A stretch of 5,442 nt of DNA from Pseudomonadota bacterium (lineage in GTDB: Bacteria > Pseudomonadota > Gammaproteobacteria > Burkholderiales > Burkholderiaceae_C): positions 1-5,442 of the forward strand of contig JAEWPH010000156.1 of the NCBI GenBank assembly GCA_023460715.1, read 5' to 3'. Both the position numbers and the translations under genes were made by a program. The notes beneath the pieces were generated by a model that saw only the letters and a program-made list of their open reading frames with translations, was not told the origin of the DNA and ran no database searches. Shown piece by piece: positions 1 through 5,442 of this stretch. Every line of letters starts with the position of its first letter. The first letter of the stretch is position 1.

Positions 1-407
1 ACGCCACGCTGCTGCAGCACATCGAGGTGCCGCTCGCCTGGCACGACTGGATGGTGGCCAATGGCTGCGACACCAGCGGCAGCCGCTTCGGGCCGGGCTT
101 CAACCTGTATTCGCTCATCATCCGCGCAGCGGTGTCGGGCTTCGGCGTAGGCATCGTGCCGACCTGCCTGGTGGAGGACGAACTGCAGGCCGGCACCCTG
201 GTAGAACCACTGGGCGAGCGTTTCGAAAGCCCTCTGGGTTACTACCTCTGCGCCCCTACGGCCCGCACCAACCTGTCGGTGTACAAGCTGGTGGGGGCCT
301 GGCTGGAGCACTGCTGCAGCCATGCTGAGATCGCGCAGGGCGGGAGGGCCACAGGGGAGCCGGCCGCCCCCTGCATCTTCTGCGAAGACGCACCCAAGAC
401 GACCTGA
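1..407 (+). CDS. LysR-type transcriptional regulator, C-terminal part (5' end outside window)
   Basis: The reading frame is open from the left edge (first full codon at 3) to a TGA at 405-407, giving 134 visible residues. The GTG at 27 is an internal valine, since the frame continues upstream of it. The visible part matches the end of a LysR effector-binding domain of the GcvA/AmpR type: a W-x-x-W-like stretch (AWHDWMVANG), then a segment ending in AAVSGFGVGIVPTCLVEDEL, the usual 'A-x-x-G-x-G-x-x-x-x-P' strand-helix, then GTLVEPLGE and a YYLCAP strand followed by the last helix ending LVGAWLEHCC. The DNA-binding helix-turn-helix would lie upstream and is not seen. About 30 residues follow the last expected helix. 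They are rich in Ala/Gly/Pro with a CIFC motif and look like a non-conserved tail. The gene converges on the malonate cluster, so it may control that cluster or belong to the next locus. Family assignment is firm; the regulated target is unknown. Confidence 0.85.
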   Translation, partial: ATLLQHIEVPLAWHDWMVANGCDTSGSRFGPGFNLYSLIIRAAVSGFGVGIVPTCLVEDELQAGTLVEPLGERFESPLGYYLCAPTARTNLSVYKLVGAWLEHCCSHAEIAQGGRATGEPAAPCIFCEDAPKTT

Positions 408-433
408 AGACGGCCGCCCCGGGGGCGATCAGG
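403..433. terminator. Possible shared bidirectional terminator-like hairpin between convergent genes
   Basis: CCTGA (403-407) and TCAGG (429-433) are perfect inverted repeats. The first contains the stop of the LysR gene and the second contains the stop of matB on the other strand. Inside lies a second short stem, CGCC (415-418) with GGCG (424-427). The spacing is lopsided: 7 nt on the left and 1 nt on the right between the two stems. No T-run follows on either strand, so it is not a standard intrinsic terminator. The placement between two convergent stops is what makes it plausible. Confidence 0.3.
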
Positions 434-2009
434 CGAAGAGCCCCTTGTGCTGGTCGCGCAGCACGTTCTTCTGCACCTTGCCCATGGTGTTGCGCGGCAG
501 CTCCTTGGCGACGAAGCAGCGTTTGGGAATCTTGAAGTTGGCCAGCTGCCCCTTGAGCTGGGCGACGATGGCGTCGCCATCTATCTGAGCGCCGGGCTTG
601 GCAATCACCACGGCCACGCCCACCTCGCCGAAGTCGGGGTGCGGCACGCCCACCAGCGCGCTTTCGGCCACGCCGGGCATCTCGTTGATGTAGCCCTCGA
701 TCTCGGCCGGGTAGACGTTGTAGCCGCCGCTGATGATCAGGTCCTTGCTGCGGCCGACGATGCTCACGTAGCCGCGTTCGTCCACCTTGCCGACGTCACC
801 GGTCTTGAACCAGCCATCGGCGCTGAACTCTTCCTTCGTCTTCTCGGGCATGCGCCAGTAGCCCTTGAACACGTTCGGGCCCTTCACCTGGATGTTGCCG
901 ATCTCGCCCGTGGGCAGCGCCTTGCCGGCGTCGTCCACCACGCGCAGGCCGACGCCCGGCAGGGGAAAGCCCACCGTGGAGCCGCGGCGCTCGTCCTGAC
1001 CGCCATGGCGCGGGTCGGCGGCATAGGGGTTGGAGGTGAGCATGATGGTCTCGCTCATGCCGTAGCGCTCCAGGATGGTGTGGCCCGTGCGGTCCTGCCA
1101 TTCCTTGAAGGTCTCAATCAGCAGCGGCGCGGAGCCCGCCACGAACAGGCGCATGTGGCGCGTGGCGTTCTTGTCCAAGCCGTGTTCGGCCAGCAGGCGC
1201 ACGTACAGCGTGGGCACGCCCATGAAGACGGTGGCGCGCGGCATCGCGGCCAGCACGGCCTTGGGGTCGAACTTGGCCATCCAGATCATCTTGCTGCCGT
1301 TGATCAGCGCTCCGTGGATGGCCACGAACAGGCCGTGCACGTGGAAGATGGGCAGCGCATGGATCAGCACGTCGCCACGGCCTTCGGGCCCTCCGGTCTG
1401 GGTCCAGCCCCAGTAGTCCTTGAGCACTTCGGCGTTGGACAGCAGGTTGCCGTGCGTGAGCATCGCGCCCTTGCTGCGCCCCGTGGTGCCGCTGGTGTAG
1501 AGGATGGCGGCCAGGTCGTCGGCCTTGCGCGGCACCGGCGTGTGTTCGTCGCCGTGGTGCGCGGCGCGCTCCAGCAGGCTGCCGTTGCGGTCCTCGCCCA
1601 GCGTGAACACATGCTGCGTGCCGGCCGTGAAGGCGATTTTGGACACCCAGCCGAAGTTGGCGGGCGAGCACACCACCACGGCGGGCTCGGCGTTGCCGAC
1701 GAAGTACTCGATCTCCGCGCTCTGGTAGGCGGTGTTCAGCGGCAGGAACACGTAGCCCGCCCGCAGCGTGGCGAGGTACAGGATCATGGCCTCGACCGAC
1801 TTCTCCACCTGCACGGCGATGCGGCTGCTCTCGGGCAGCTTCAGCGAGGCCAGCAGGTTGGCCATGCGGGCGCTGGCGCGGTCGAGGTCACGCCAGGTGT
1901 AGTGGAGCGGCGTGCCGTCGGGCGCGTGGGCCTCGACGGCGACCGCGTCCAGATCGGAGGGAAAGGCTGCGCGCAGCGCTTGGAACAGGTTCTGGGAAGA
2001 AGTGCTCAT
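429..2009 (-). CDS. matB: Malonyl-CoA synthetase (malonate--CoA ligase, MatB)
   Basis: This is a 526-residue cytoplasmic ANL-superfamily (AMP-forming) ligase. It would convert malonate, ATP and CoA to malonyl-CoA, AMP and pyrophosphate. The motifs appear in order. The phosphate-binding loop YTSGTTGRSKG is at about 171-181. HALPIFHVHGL is near 218-227 and RATVFMGVPTLY near 258-269; both are typical of MatB. YGMSE is at 316-320, TGD at 403-405, the hinge GRSKDLIISGG at 419-429, and PRNTMGK ends at the likely catalytic Lys511. About 8 extra residues (ADPRHGGQDE) precede the RGSTVG segment. The ATG at 2009 is chosen because the protein then begins like the family. The frame stays open to an ATG at 2129, but that start would overlap the upstream gene by 107 bp and add residues unlike the family. 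Only 13 bp separate it from the upstream stop, and no clear Shine-Dalgarno is visible, so translation may be coupled to the upstream gene. A malonyl-CoA decarboxylase in the same cluster supports malonate over other acids. A methylmalonate-accepting or broader ligase is the main alternative. Confidence 0.93.
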   Translation of the reverse strand: MSTSSQNLFQALRAAFPSDLDAVAVEAHAPDGTPLHYTWRDLDRASARMANLLASLKLPESSRIAVQVEKSVEAMILYLATLRAGYVFLPLNTAYQSAEIEYFVGNAEPAVVVCSPANFGWVSKIAFTAGTQHVFTLGEDRNGSLLERAAHHGDEHTPVPRKADDLAAILYTSGTTGRSKGAMLTHGNLLSNAEVLKDYWGWTQTGGPEGRGDVLIHALPIFHVHGLFVAIHGALINGSKMIWMAKFDPKAVLAAMPRATVFMGVPTLYVRLLAEHGLDKNATRHMRLFVAGSAPLLIETFKEWQDRTGHTILERYGMSETIMLTSNPYAADPRHGGQDERRGSTVGFPLPGVGLRVVDDAGKALPTGEIGNIQVKGPNVFKGYWRMPEKTKEEFSADGWFKTGDVGKVDERGYVSIVGRSKDLIISGGYNVYPAEIEGYINEMPGVAESALVGVPHPDFGEVGVAVVIAKPGAQIDGDAIVAQLKGQLANFKIPKRCFVAKELPRNTMGKVQKNVLRDQHKGLFA

Positions 2010-2022
2010 GGTTGCAAGAGTG

Positions 2023-2850
2023 TCAAAAAGCGGGAGGCCGTTTGGCCAGGAATGCGGCGATGCCTTCGCGGTGTTCCGCGCTGTCGGCATAGGCGTACGG
2101 ATCGGGCGGCAGCGGAACAGCACCCCCATCCACTACCAAATTCATAGCTGATGGCGTTTGATGGACGGGCGCTGCAGCCTGATTTGGCATGTGAAGGGCG
2201 CGCAGCGTCTGCTTGTTCATGCGCGCGGCGACGGGGGCCAGCTCGGCGATGCGGCGGGCCGATGCCAGGGCTTCTGCGTCCAGCCGCTCGGCCGGCACGA
2301 CGCGGCTGAGAAAGCCGCGCTGCAGCATATCGGCGGCCGGGAAGGTAGCCGCTTCCAGCAGCATCAGGCGCGCAGCGGTATCGCCCACGGCACTGGCCAC
2401 CAGCGCCGCCTCGCGCGGGGCCATCGGAAAGCCGAGCCGGGCGATGGGGGCGCCGAAGCGGGCCGTGTCGGCGGCGATGCGCACATCGCAGCAGCTGGCG
2501 ATCTCCACACCCGCGCCCATGCAGGCGCCGTCGATCCGCGCCACGATGGGCACGTCGCAATCCAGCATGGCCGACAGGCCGCCCCAGACGTCGTTCTCGT
2601 GGAAGTCGCGCAGCAGTGCCGCATCGAAGCGGAAGTCGGGGTACTCCGAGATGTCGCCGCCGGCGCAGAACGCCCCGCCCTCGCCCGCCACGACCACGCA
2701 ACGCGCATCGGCGCTGCGGTGGACCGCCTCGAACACCGTGCGCAGCTGGCGCCACATCGCACGCGACATGGCATTGAGCCGGCCTGGATGGCGCAGCATC
2801 ACGTGCACCAGGCCGCCCTCGCCCACCGTCATCGTCACCTCACCCGGCAT
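2023..2850 (-). CDS. Enoyl-CoA hydratase/isomerase (crotonase) family protein carrying an in-frame repeat
   Basis: The protein has 275 residues. The crotonase fold is shown by LRHPGRLNAMS (19-29), the oxyanion loop FCAGGD (61-66), and IDGACMGAGVEIASCCDVRIA (107-126), followed by RFGAPIARLGFPMAPREAAL. Glu116 matches Glu144 of rat enoyl-CoA hydratase, but the position of rat Glu164, 20 residues on, is Ile136. Classical hydration uses both, so an isomerase, decarboxylase or other CoA-ester reaction is as likely. Residues 222-238 are encoded by a dispersed repeat (separate entry). The conserved ending SAEHREGIAAFLAKRPP follows in frame, so the gene is not broken. The ATG at 2850 is preferred because purine-rich AGAGGGAAG precedes it and the protein then begins close to the first fold strand. 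An in-frame ATG at 2880 would add 10 residues and has only GGTGG upstream. The gene lies 84 bp after the Bug gene and 13 bp before matB. Its role in malonate use is not known. Confidence 0.88.
   Translation of the reverse strand: MPGEVTMTVGEGGLVHVMLRHPGRLNAMSRAMWRQLRTVFEAVHRSADARCVVVAGEGGAFCAGGDISEYPDFRFDAALLRDFHENDVWGGLSAMLDCDVPIVARIDGACMGAGVEIASCCDVRIAADTARFGAPIARLGFPMAPREAALVASAVGDTAARLMLLEAATFPAADMLQRGFLSRVVPAERLDAEALASARRIAELAPVAARMNKQTLRALHMPNQAAAPVHQTPSAMNLVVDGGAVPLPPDPYAYADSAEHREGIAAFLAKRPPAF
2136..2187. repeat. Comamonadaceae-type short palindromic repeat inside a coding region
   Basis: The stretch is locally AT-richer than its surroundings and forms an imperfect hairpin. The outer arms CCAAAT (2136-2141) and ATTTGG (2182-2187) pair perfectly. 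Inside, GCTG (2147-2150) pairs with CAGC (2175-2178), and GCG (2154-2156) pairs with CGC (2170-2172). ATAGCTG followed by GCGTTTGATGG and a GCGC core resembles a repeat found in many copies, mostly between genes, in Acidovorax and related genomes. That resemblance is from memory, not from a search. On the minus strand it is read in frame as PNQAAAPVHQTPSAMNL, residues 222-238 of the crotonase-family protein, with codon boundaries aligned to its left end. Confidence 0.75.
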
Positions 2851-2858
2851 CTCGTCGT

Positions 2859-2867
2859 CTTCCCTCT
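2859..2867 (-). promoter_or_regulatory. Likely ribosome binding site deciding the crotonase-family start at 2850
   Basis: On the minus strand the purine-rich AGAGGGAAG lies upstream of the ATG at 2850. Its last base is 8 nt from the ATG and its GAGGG core is 11 nt from it. The competing ATG at 2880 has only a weaker GGTGG 9 nt upstream. This favours the shorter protein but does not settle it. Confidence 0.4.
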
Positions 2868-2934
2868 GGGTTGCATACATGGCGCCGCGCCACCGCCACG
2901 CCGGATCGGCGCAGCGGCGCGCACCGGCACGGCC

Positions 2935-3957
2935 TCACTCCAATTTTGCGCCGGAGGCCTTGACCACCTGGGCCCAGCGCTTGACCTCGGAGCTGACCAT
3001 GGCGCTGAACTGCTGCTGCGTCATGCCGCCGAAGTCGGCGCCGTTGCTCGCCCAGACGGTCTTCAGCTCCTCTGCGGCGCCGAGCTTGCGCACCTCCTCC
3101 ACGATGCGCGCCTGCACGTCGGCCGGCGTGCCCTTAGGCGCCCACAGGCCGTACCAGGTGGTGACGGTGTAGTCGGGCAGGCCCACCTCGGCGGCGCATG
3201 GCACGTCGGGGAAGGCCGGGTTGCGCTTGTTGCCCGACACCATCAGCGCCTTGATGCGACCGCCCTTGATGTGGGAGGCCGAGGAGCCCAGGCCGTCGAA
3301 CAGCATGTCCACGTTGCCGGCGATCAGGTCCTGCAGCGCCGGGCCCGCGCCGCGGTAGGGAATGTGAGTGATGAAGGTGTTGGTCTGCAGCTTGAACAGC
3401 TCGCCCGCGAGGTGGTGCGAGGTGCCCGAGCCCGCCGACGCGTAGTTCAGCTTGGCCGGGTTGGCCCGCACGAAGGCGAGGAACTCGGTCATGTTCGTGG
3501 CCTTGACCGTCTTGGGGTTCACCACCAGCACCTGCGGCACGTTGGCCAGCAGGGCCAGGGGAATGAAGTCCTTCTCGATGTCGTAGTCGAGCTTGGGGTA
3601 CATCGACGGCGCGATCACATGGTGCACGCCGCCCATGAACAGCGTGTAGCCGTCCGGCTGCGCCTTGGCGGCAAAGCTGGCGCCGACGGTGCCGCCGGCA
3701 CCGCCGCGGTTGTCGATGACCAGCGTCTTGCCGGTGGACTTGGCAAACTGCGCCGCCAGGGGGCGGGCGAAGGCATCGGTGCCGCCGCCGGCCGGAAACG
3801 GCACCACGAGCGTCACCAGCTTGGTCGGCCAGCCGGCGGCGCCCTGCGCCCAGGCGTGGCCGCCGGATGCCAGCGCCAAGCCGGCAGCACCTGCCGCCCT
3901 GAGCACGCCGCGGCGCCGCAGCGCTGCCGGAGGGATGGTTTGATGGTCTACGGTCAT
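2935..3957 (-). CDS. Bug-family (TctC-like) tripartite tricarboxylate transporter substrate-binding protein
   Basis: This is a 340-residue periplasmic solute-binding protein, the usual length for the family. The N-terminus has RRRGVLR (14-20), a hydrophobic Ala/Gly/Leu stretch to about 31 and a likely cleavage after AWA (35-37). The twin arginines suggest possible Tat export. Family marks are VVPFPAGGGTDAFARPLA (51-68), NRGGAGGTVGA (83-93), PDGYTLFMG (101-109), the YASAGSGTSHHLAGELF segment with IPYRGAGPALQDLIAG after it, and a RNPAFPDVPCAAEVGLPDY segment. A good Shine-Dalgarno supports the ATG at 3957. In classical TctCBA systems this protein delivers substrate to TctA/TctB membrane proteins. 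None are present here, but orphan Bug genes are common in Burkholderiales. Its place between malonyl-CoA decarboxylase and malonyl-CoA synthetase suggests malonate or a related carboxylate as ligand. That is inference from context. Confidence 0.93.
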   Translation of the reverse strand: MTVDHQTIPPAALRRRGVLRAAGAAGLALASGGHAWAQGAAGWPTKLVTLVVPFPAGGGTDAFARPLAAQFAKSTGKTLVIDNRGGAGGTVGASFAAKAQPDGYTLFMGGVHHVIAPSMYPKLDYDIEKDFIPLALLANVPQVLVVNPKTVKATNMTEFLAFVRANPAKLNYASAGSGTSHHLAGELFKLQTNTFITHIPYRGAGPALQDLIAGNVDMLFDGLGSSASHIKGGRIKALMVSGNKRNPAFPDVPCAAEVGLPDYTVTTWYGLWAPKGTPADVQARIVEEVRKLGAAEELKTVWASNGADFGGMTQQQFSAMVSSEVKRWAQVVKASGAKLE

Positions 3958-3966
3958 TCCTTTTGT

Positions 3967-3971
3967 CTCCT
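3967..3971 (-). promoter_or_regulatory. Shine-Dalgarno of the Bug-family gene
   Basis: AGGAG on the minus strand lies 9 nt upstream of the ATG at 3957. It is the clearest ribosome binding site in the window and fixes this start. A second AGGA directly touches the ATG and is too close to act. Confidence 0.7.
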
Positions 3972-4046
3972 GTCGTATTTATCGAATCATGGAAGGAAGG
4001 CGCTTCTTGTCACAGCGGTGCACGGCCGGCCCGGAACGCGGAGCCA

Positions 4047-4072
4047 GCGCCGCCCCAGGGGCAGCGCGGCGC
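4047..4072 (-). other. GC-rich hairpin in the decarboxylase-Bug intergenic gap
   Basis: A perfect 7-bp inverted repeat, GCGCCGC (4047-4053) and GCGGCGC (4066-4072), encloses a 12-nt loop. It begins 11 bp after the malonyl-CoA decarboxylase stop. No T-run follows on the minus strand, so an intrinsic terminator is unlikely. An RNA-processing or 3'-end-stabilising structure that lowers downstream expression is possible. In DNA this GC-rich such stems also arise by chance. The rest of the 125-bp gap shows only the Bug ribosome binding site. Confidence 0.3.
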
Positions 4073-4082
4073 CGCGGCCGCG

Positions 4083-5442
4083 TCAGTCGCGCACCAGGCT
4101 CTCGATGTCTCCCGACACCGGTACGCGGCCCTGCGCCAGCAGGCCGCGGTGTTTGTCGATCCGCTTGAGATCGTAGAGATAGTTCACCATCAGGCCGAAC
4201 GACTGCTTCAGGCCCTTGGCCGAAGGGTCGCCCGCCCAGTTCAGGCGCTCCACGCGGGCGCCGTTGCCCAGGTGGAAGCGTGCCACCGGGTCCAGCGGCT
4301 TGCCCTCGTTCAGCTCGCGCGCCAGGTATTGGGCCGCGCATTCCAGGAGCAGCTGGCGCACGGGGGACTTGGCCGGCAGGTCGAGTGCCTTGTCGGCGGC
4401 GGCCAGCACGTGCGCGGCCTGCGGCGGCTCGAAGCCCACCGCGCGGCCCAGCTCCGCCTTGCGCTTGTCGTCCAGCTGGTCCAGCACCGACGCGCAGTGC
4501 TTGGACAACCAGCCGCGGAAGCCCGGAATGGGCGACAGCGTGGCGAAGGTGCGCAGGCGCGGGAATTCGGCCGTGAGCGTCTCCACCACGTGCTTGATGA
4601 GCGAGTCGCCGAAGCTCACGCCGCGCAGACCCGTCTGCGTGTTGCTGATGGAGTAGAAGATGGCCGTGGTGGCCCGCGACAGGTCGGCCGGCGCGGCCGA
4701 CTCGTCCAGCAGCGGCGTGATGCTGCTGGAGATGTCGGTGACCAGCGCCACCTCGACGAAGATCAGCGGCTCGTTCGGCAGGCGCGGGTGGAAGAAGCCG
4801 TAGCAGCGCCGGTCGCTGTCGAGGCGGTTCTTGAGGTCAGCCCAGCTGCGGATGTCGTGCACCGCCTCGTACTTGATGAGCTTTTCGATCAGCGAGGCCG
4901 GGGAGTCCCACGACAGCCGCTTGAGCTCCAGGAAAGCCACATCGAACCAGGTGGAGAACAGGTGCTCCAGCTCGGCATCCAGTGCCATCAGCCGCTTGTC
5001 GCCCTTGAGCTGCGGCAGCAACTCGGCGCGCAGATCCACCAGAAAGCGCATGCCCTGCGGGAACACCGCAAAGCGCTGCAGCAGCCGCGTGCGCGGCGAC
5101 ACCAGCGCGCGGCGCAGGTGCACCTCGGCCTGGGCCTGCTCCTCGGCGCCGGTGGCGGCCTCGTAGCGCTGGCGCGCGGACTTGAAGCGCGTGGCGTCCG
5201 GCGCGAACTGCTCGCACATCAGCAGCCACAGGTCGCGCCGCTCTTCGGGCGCGGCCTCGGCATACCAGGCGGCCACGGCCTCGGCGCGGCGGCCGCCCTC
5301 CACTTCGCTGACCTGCGTGGCCGCCACCTCCTGCAGATCGGTCAGCAGGCGGCGCAGGGCGCGCGGCGACAGCGCCTCCTGGCCGCGGCGCAGCGTGGCC
5401 TGCAGGCGCTCGTGCGTGGAGCGCGGCGCGGGCGGCTTGGCT
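4083..5442 (-). CDS. Malonyl-CoA decarboxylase (5' end just outside window)
   Basis: The frame is open from the right edge (first full codon at 5441) to the TGA at 4085-4083, giving 452 visible residues. Bacterial family members are about this long or slightly longer, so only a few N-terminal residues are probably missing. The GTG at 5327 is an internal valine, because 38 open codons precede it. The enzyme decarboxylates malonyl-CoA to acetyl-CoA and CO2. The N-terminal half is the helical domain. The C-terminal catalytic domain (GNAT-like fold in known structures) has VHDIRSWADLKNRL, CYGFFHPRLPNEPLIFVEVAL, AIFYSISNTQTGLRGVSFG, LSPIPGF and VARFHLGNGA. Ser303 in LSPIPGF and His390 in RFHLGNGA (counting from the first visible residue) match the Ser329/His423 pair of the human enzyme. 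It is the first gene of the visible cluster and lies 125 bp before the Bug gene. The equivalent gene in rhizobia is matA, elsewhere mcd/mlycd. The family is firm. Confidence 0.95.
   Translation of the reverse strand, partial: AKPPAPRSTHERLQATLRRGQEALSPRALRRLLTDLQEVAATQVSEVEGGRRAEAVAAWYAEAAPEERRDLWLLMCEQFAPDATRFKSARQRYEAATGAEEQAQAEVHLRRALVSPRTRLLQRFAVFPQGMRFLVDLRAELLPQLKGDKRLMALDAELEHLFSTWFDVAFLELKRLSWDSPASLIEKLIKYEAVHDIRSWADLKNRLDSDRRCYGFFHPRLPNEPLIFVEVALVTDISSSITPLLDESAAPADLSRATTAIFYSISNTQTGLRGVSFGDSLIKHVVETLTAEFPRLRTFATLSPIPGFRGWLSKHCASVLDQLDDKRKAELGRAVGFEPPQAAHVLAAADKALDLPAKSPVRQLLLECAAQYLARELNEGKPLDPVARFHLGNGARVERLNWAGDPSAKGLKQSFGLMVNYLYDLKRIDKHRGLLAQGRVPVSGDIESLVRD

Noticed and set aside
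27..407. A small complete gene starting at GTG 27.
   Set aside because: The frame continues unbroken to the window edge, and the protein begins in the middle of a LysR effector domain, so it is the 3' part of a longer gene.
361..420. A 10-bp direct repeat CGGCCGCCCC at 361-370 and 411-420 near the convergent stops.
   Set aside because: It is exactly 10 bp with no extension, entirely G/C, and easily arises by chance at this base composition. There is no sign of a target-site duplication.
2010..2129. A longer MatB starting at the in-frame ATG at 2129 (566 residues).
   Set aside because: The extra 40 residues are the out-of-frame reading of the crotonase-family 3' end and part of the flank of the repeat. 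They do not resemble an acyl-CoA ligase N-terminus, while MSTSSQNLFQALRAAF from 2009 does.
3958..4010. A possible sigma-70 promoter before the Bug gene (GATAAA as -10, TGTGACA as -35, minus strand).
   Set aside because: The two elements are about 24 nt apart, too far for a sigma-70 promoter, and the -10 matches only four of six positions.
4024..4031. The 8-bp palindrome GGCCGGCC in the decarboxylase-Bug gap.
   Set aside because: It is a common word in GC-rich DNA, and no longer symmetric operator surrounds it.
447..4176. Two very long plus-strand open frames (447-2147, 566 codons; 2158-4176, 672 codons) opposite the cluster.
   Set aside because: They are antisense to well-supported genes and their His/Ala/Arg/Gly-rich translations match no recognised family. 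Stop-free antisense frames are expected where third codon positions are nearly all G or C.

Overview
The window is GC-rich DNA with tightly packed genes. It most likely comes from a member of the Comamonadaceae (Burkholderiales), such as an Acidovorax- or Variovorax-like genus. Three things suggest this: strong G/C preference at third codon positions, a Bug-type periplasmic binding protein, and a copy of the short palindromic repeat (core ATAGCTG...TTGATGG...GCGC) that I recognise from memory as scattered through Comamonadaceae genomes. The genus cannot be fixed from the sequence alone.

Layout, left to right. Positions 1-407 (+) hold the 3' end of a LysR-type regulator gene. Its stop lies 21 bp from the stop of a convergent minus-strand cluster. 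Read in its own direction (right to left), that cluster is malonyl-CoA decarboxylase (5442-4083, 5' end cut by the window edge), a Bug-family solute-binding protein (3957-2935), an enoyl-CoA hydratase/isomerase-family protein (2850-2023) and malonyl-CoA synthetase MatB (2009-429). Gaps between the genes are 125, 84 and 13 bp. There is no clear terminator between them, so one transcript is likely. Its promoter would lie beyond 5442.

How the genes fit together. MatB activates malonate to malonyl-CoA, and malonyl-CoA decarboxylase converts this to acetyl-CoA. Together they form the decarboxylase/synthetase route of malonate use known from the rhizobial mat genes. The Bug protein would bind malonate or a related carboxylate in the periplasm, but no membrane transporter genes are in the window. 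The role of the crotonase-fold protein is unclear. It keeps one of the two catalytic glutamates of classical enoyl-CoA hydratases and has Ile in place of the other.

The most unusual feature is that the Comamonadaceae-type repeat sits inside the crotonase-family gene. It is read in frame without a stop and appears to add about 18 residues just before the conserved C-terminal segment. Otherwise this is an ordinary catabolic cluster. I see no phage, insertion sequence, CRISPR, tRNA or rRNA, and no new defence or mobile system.
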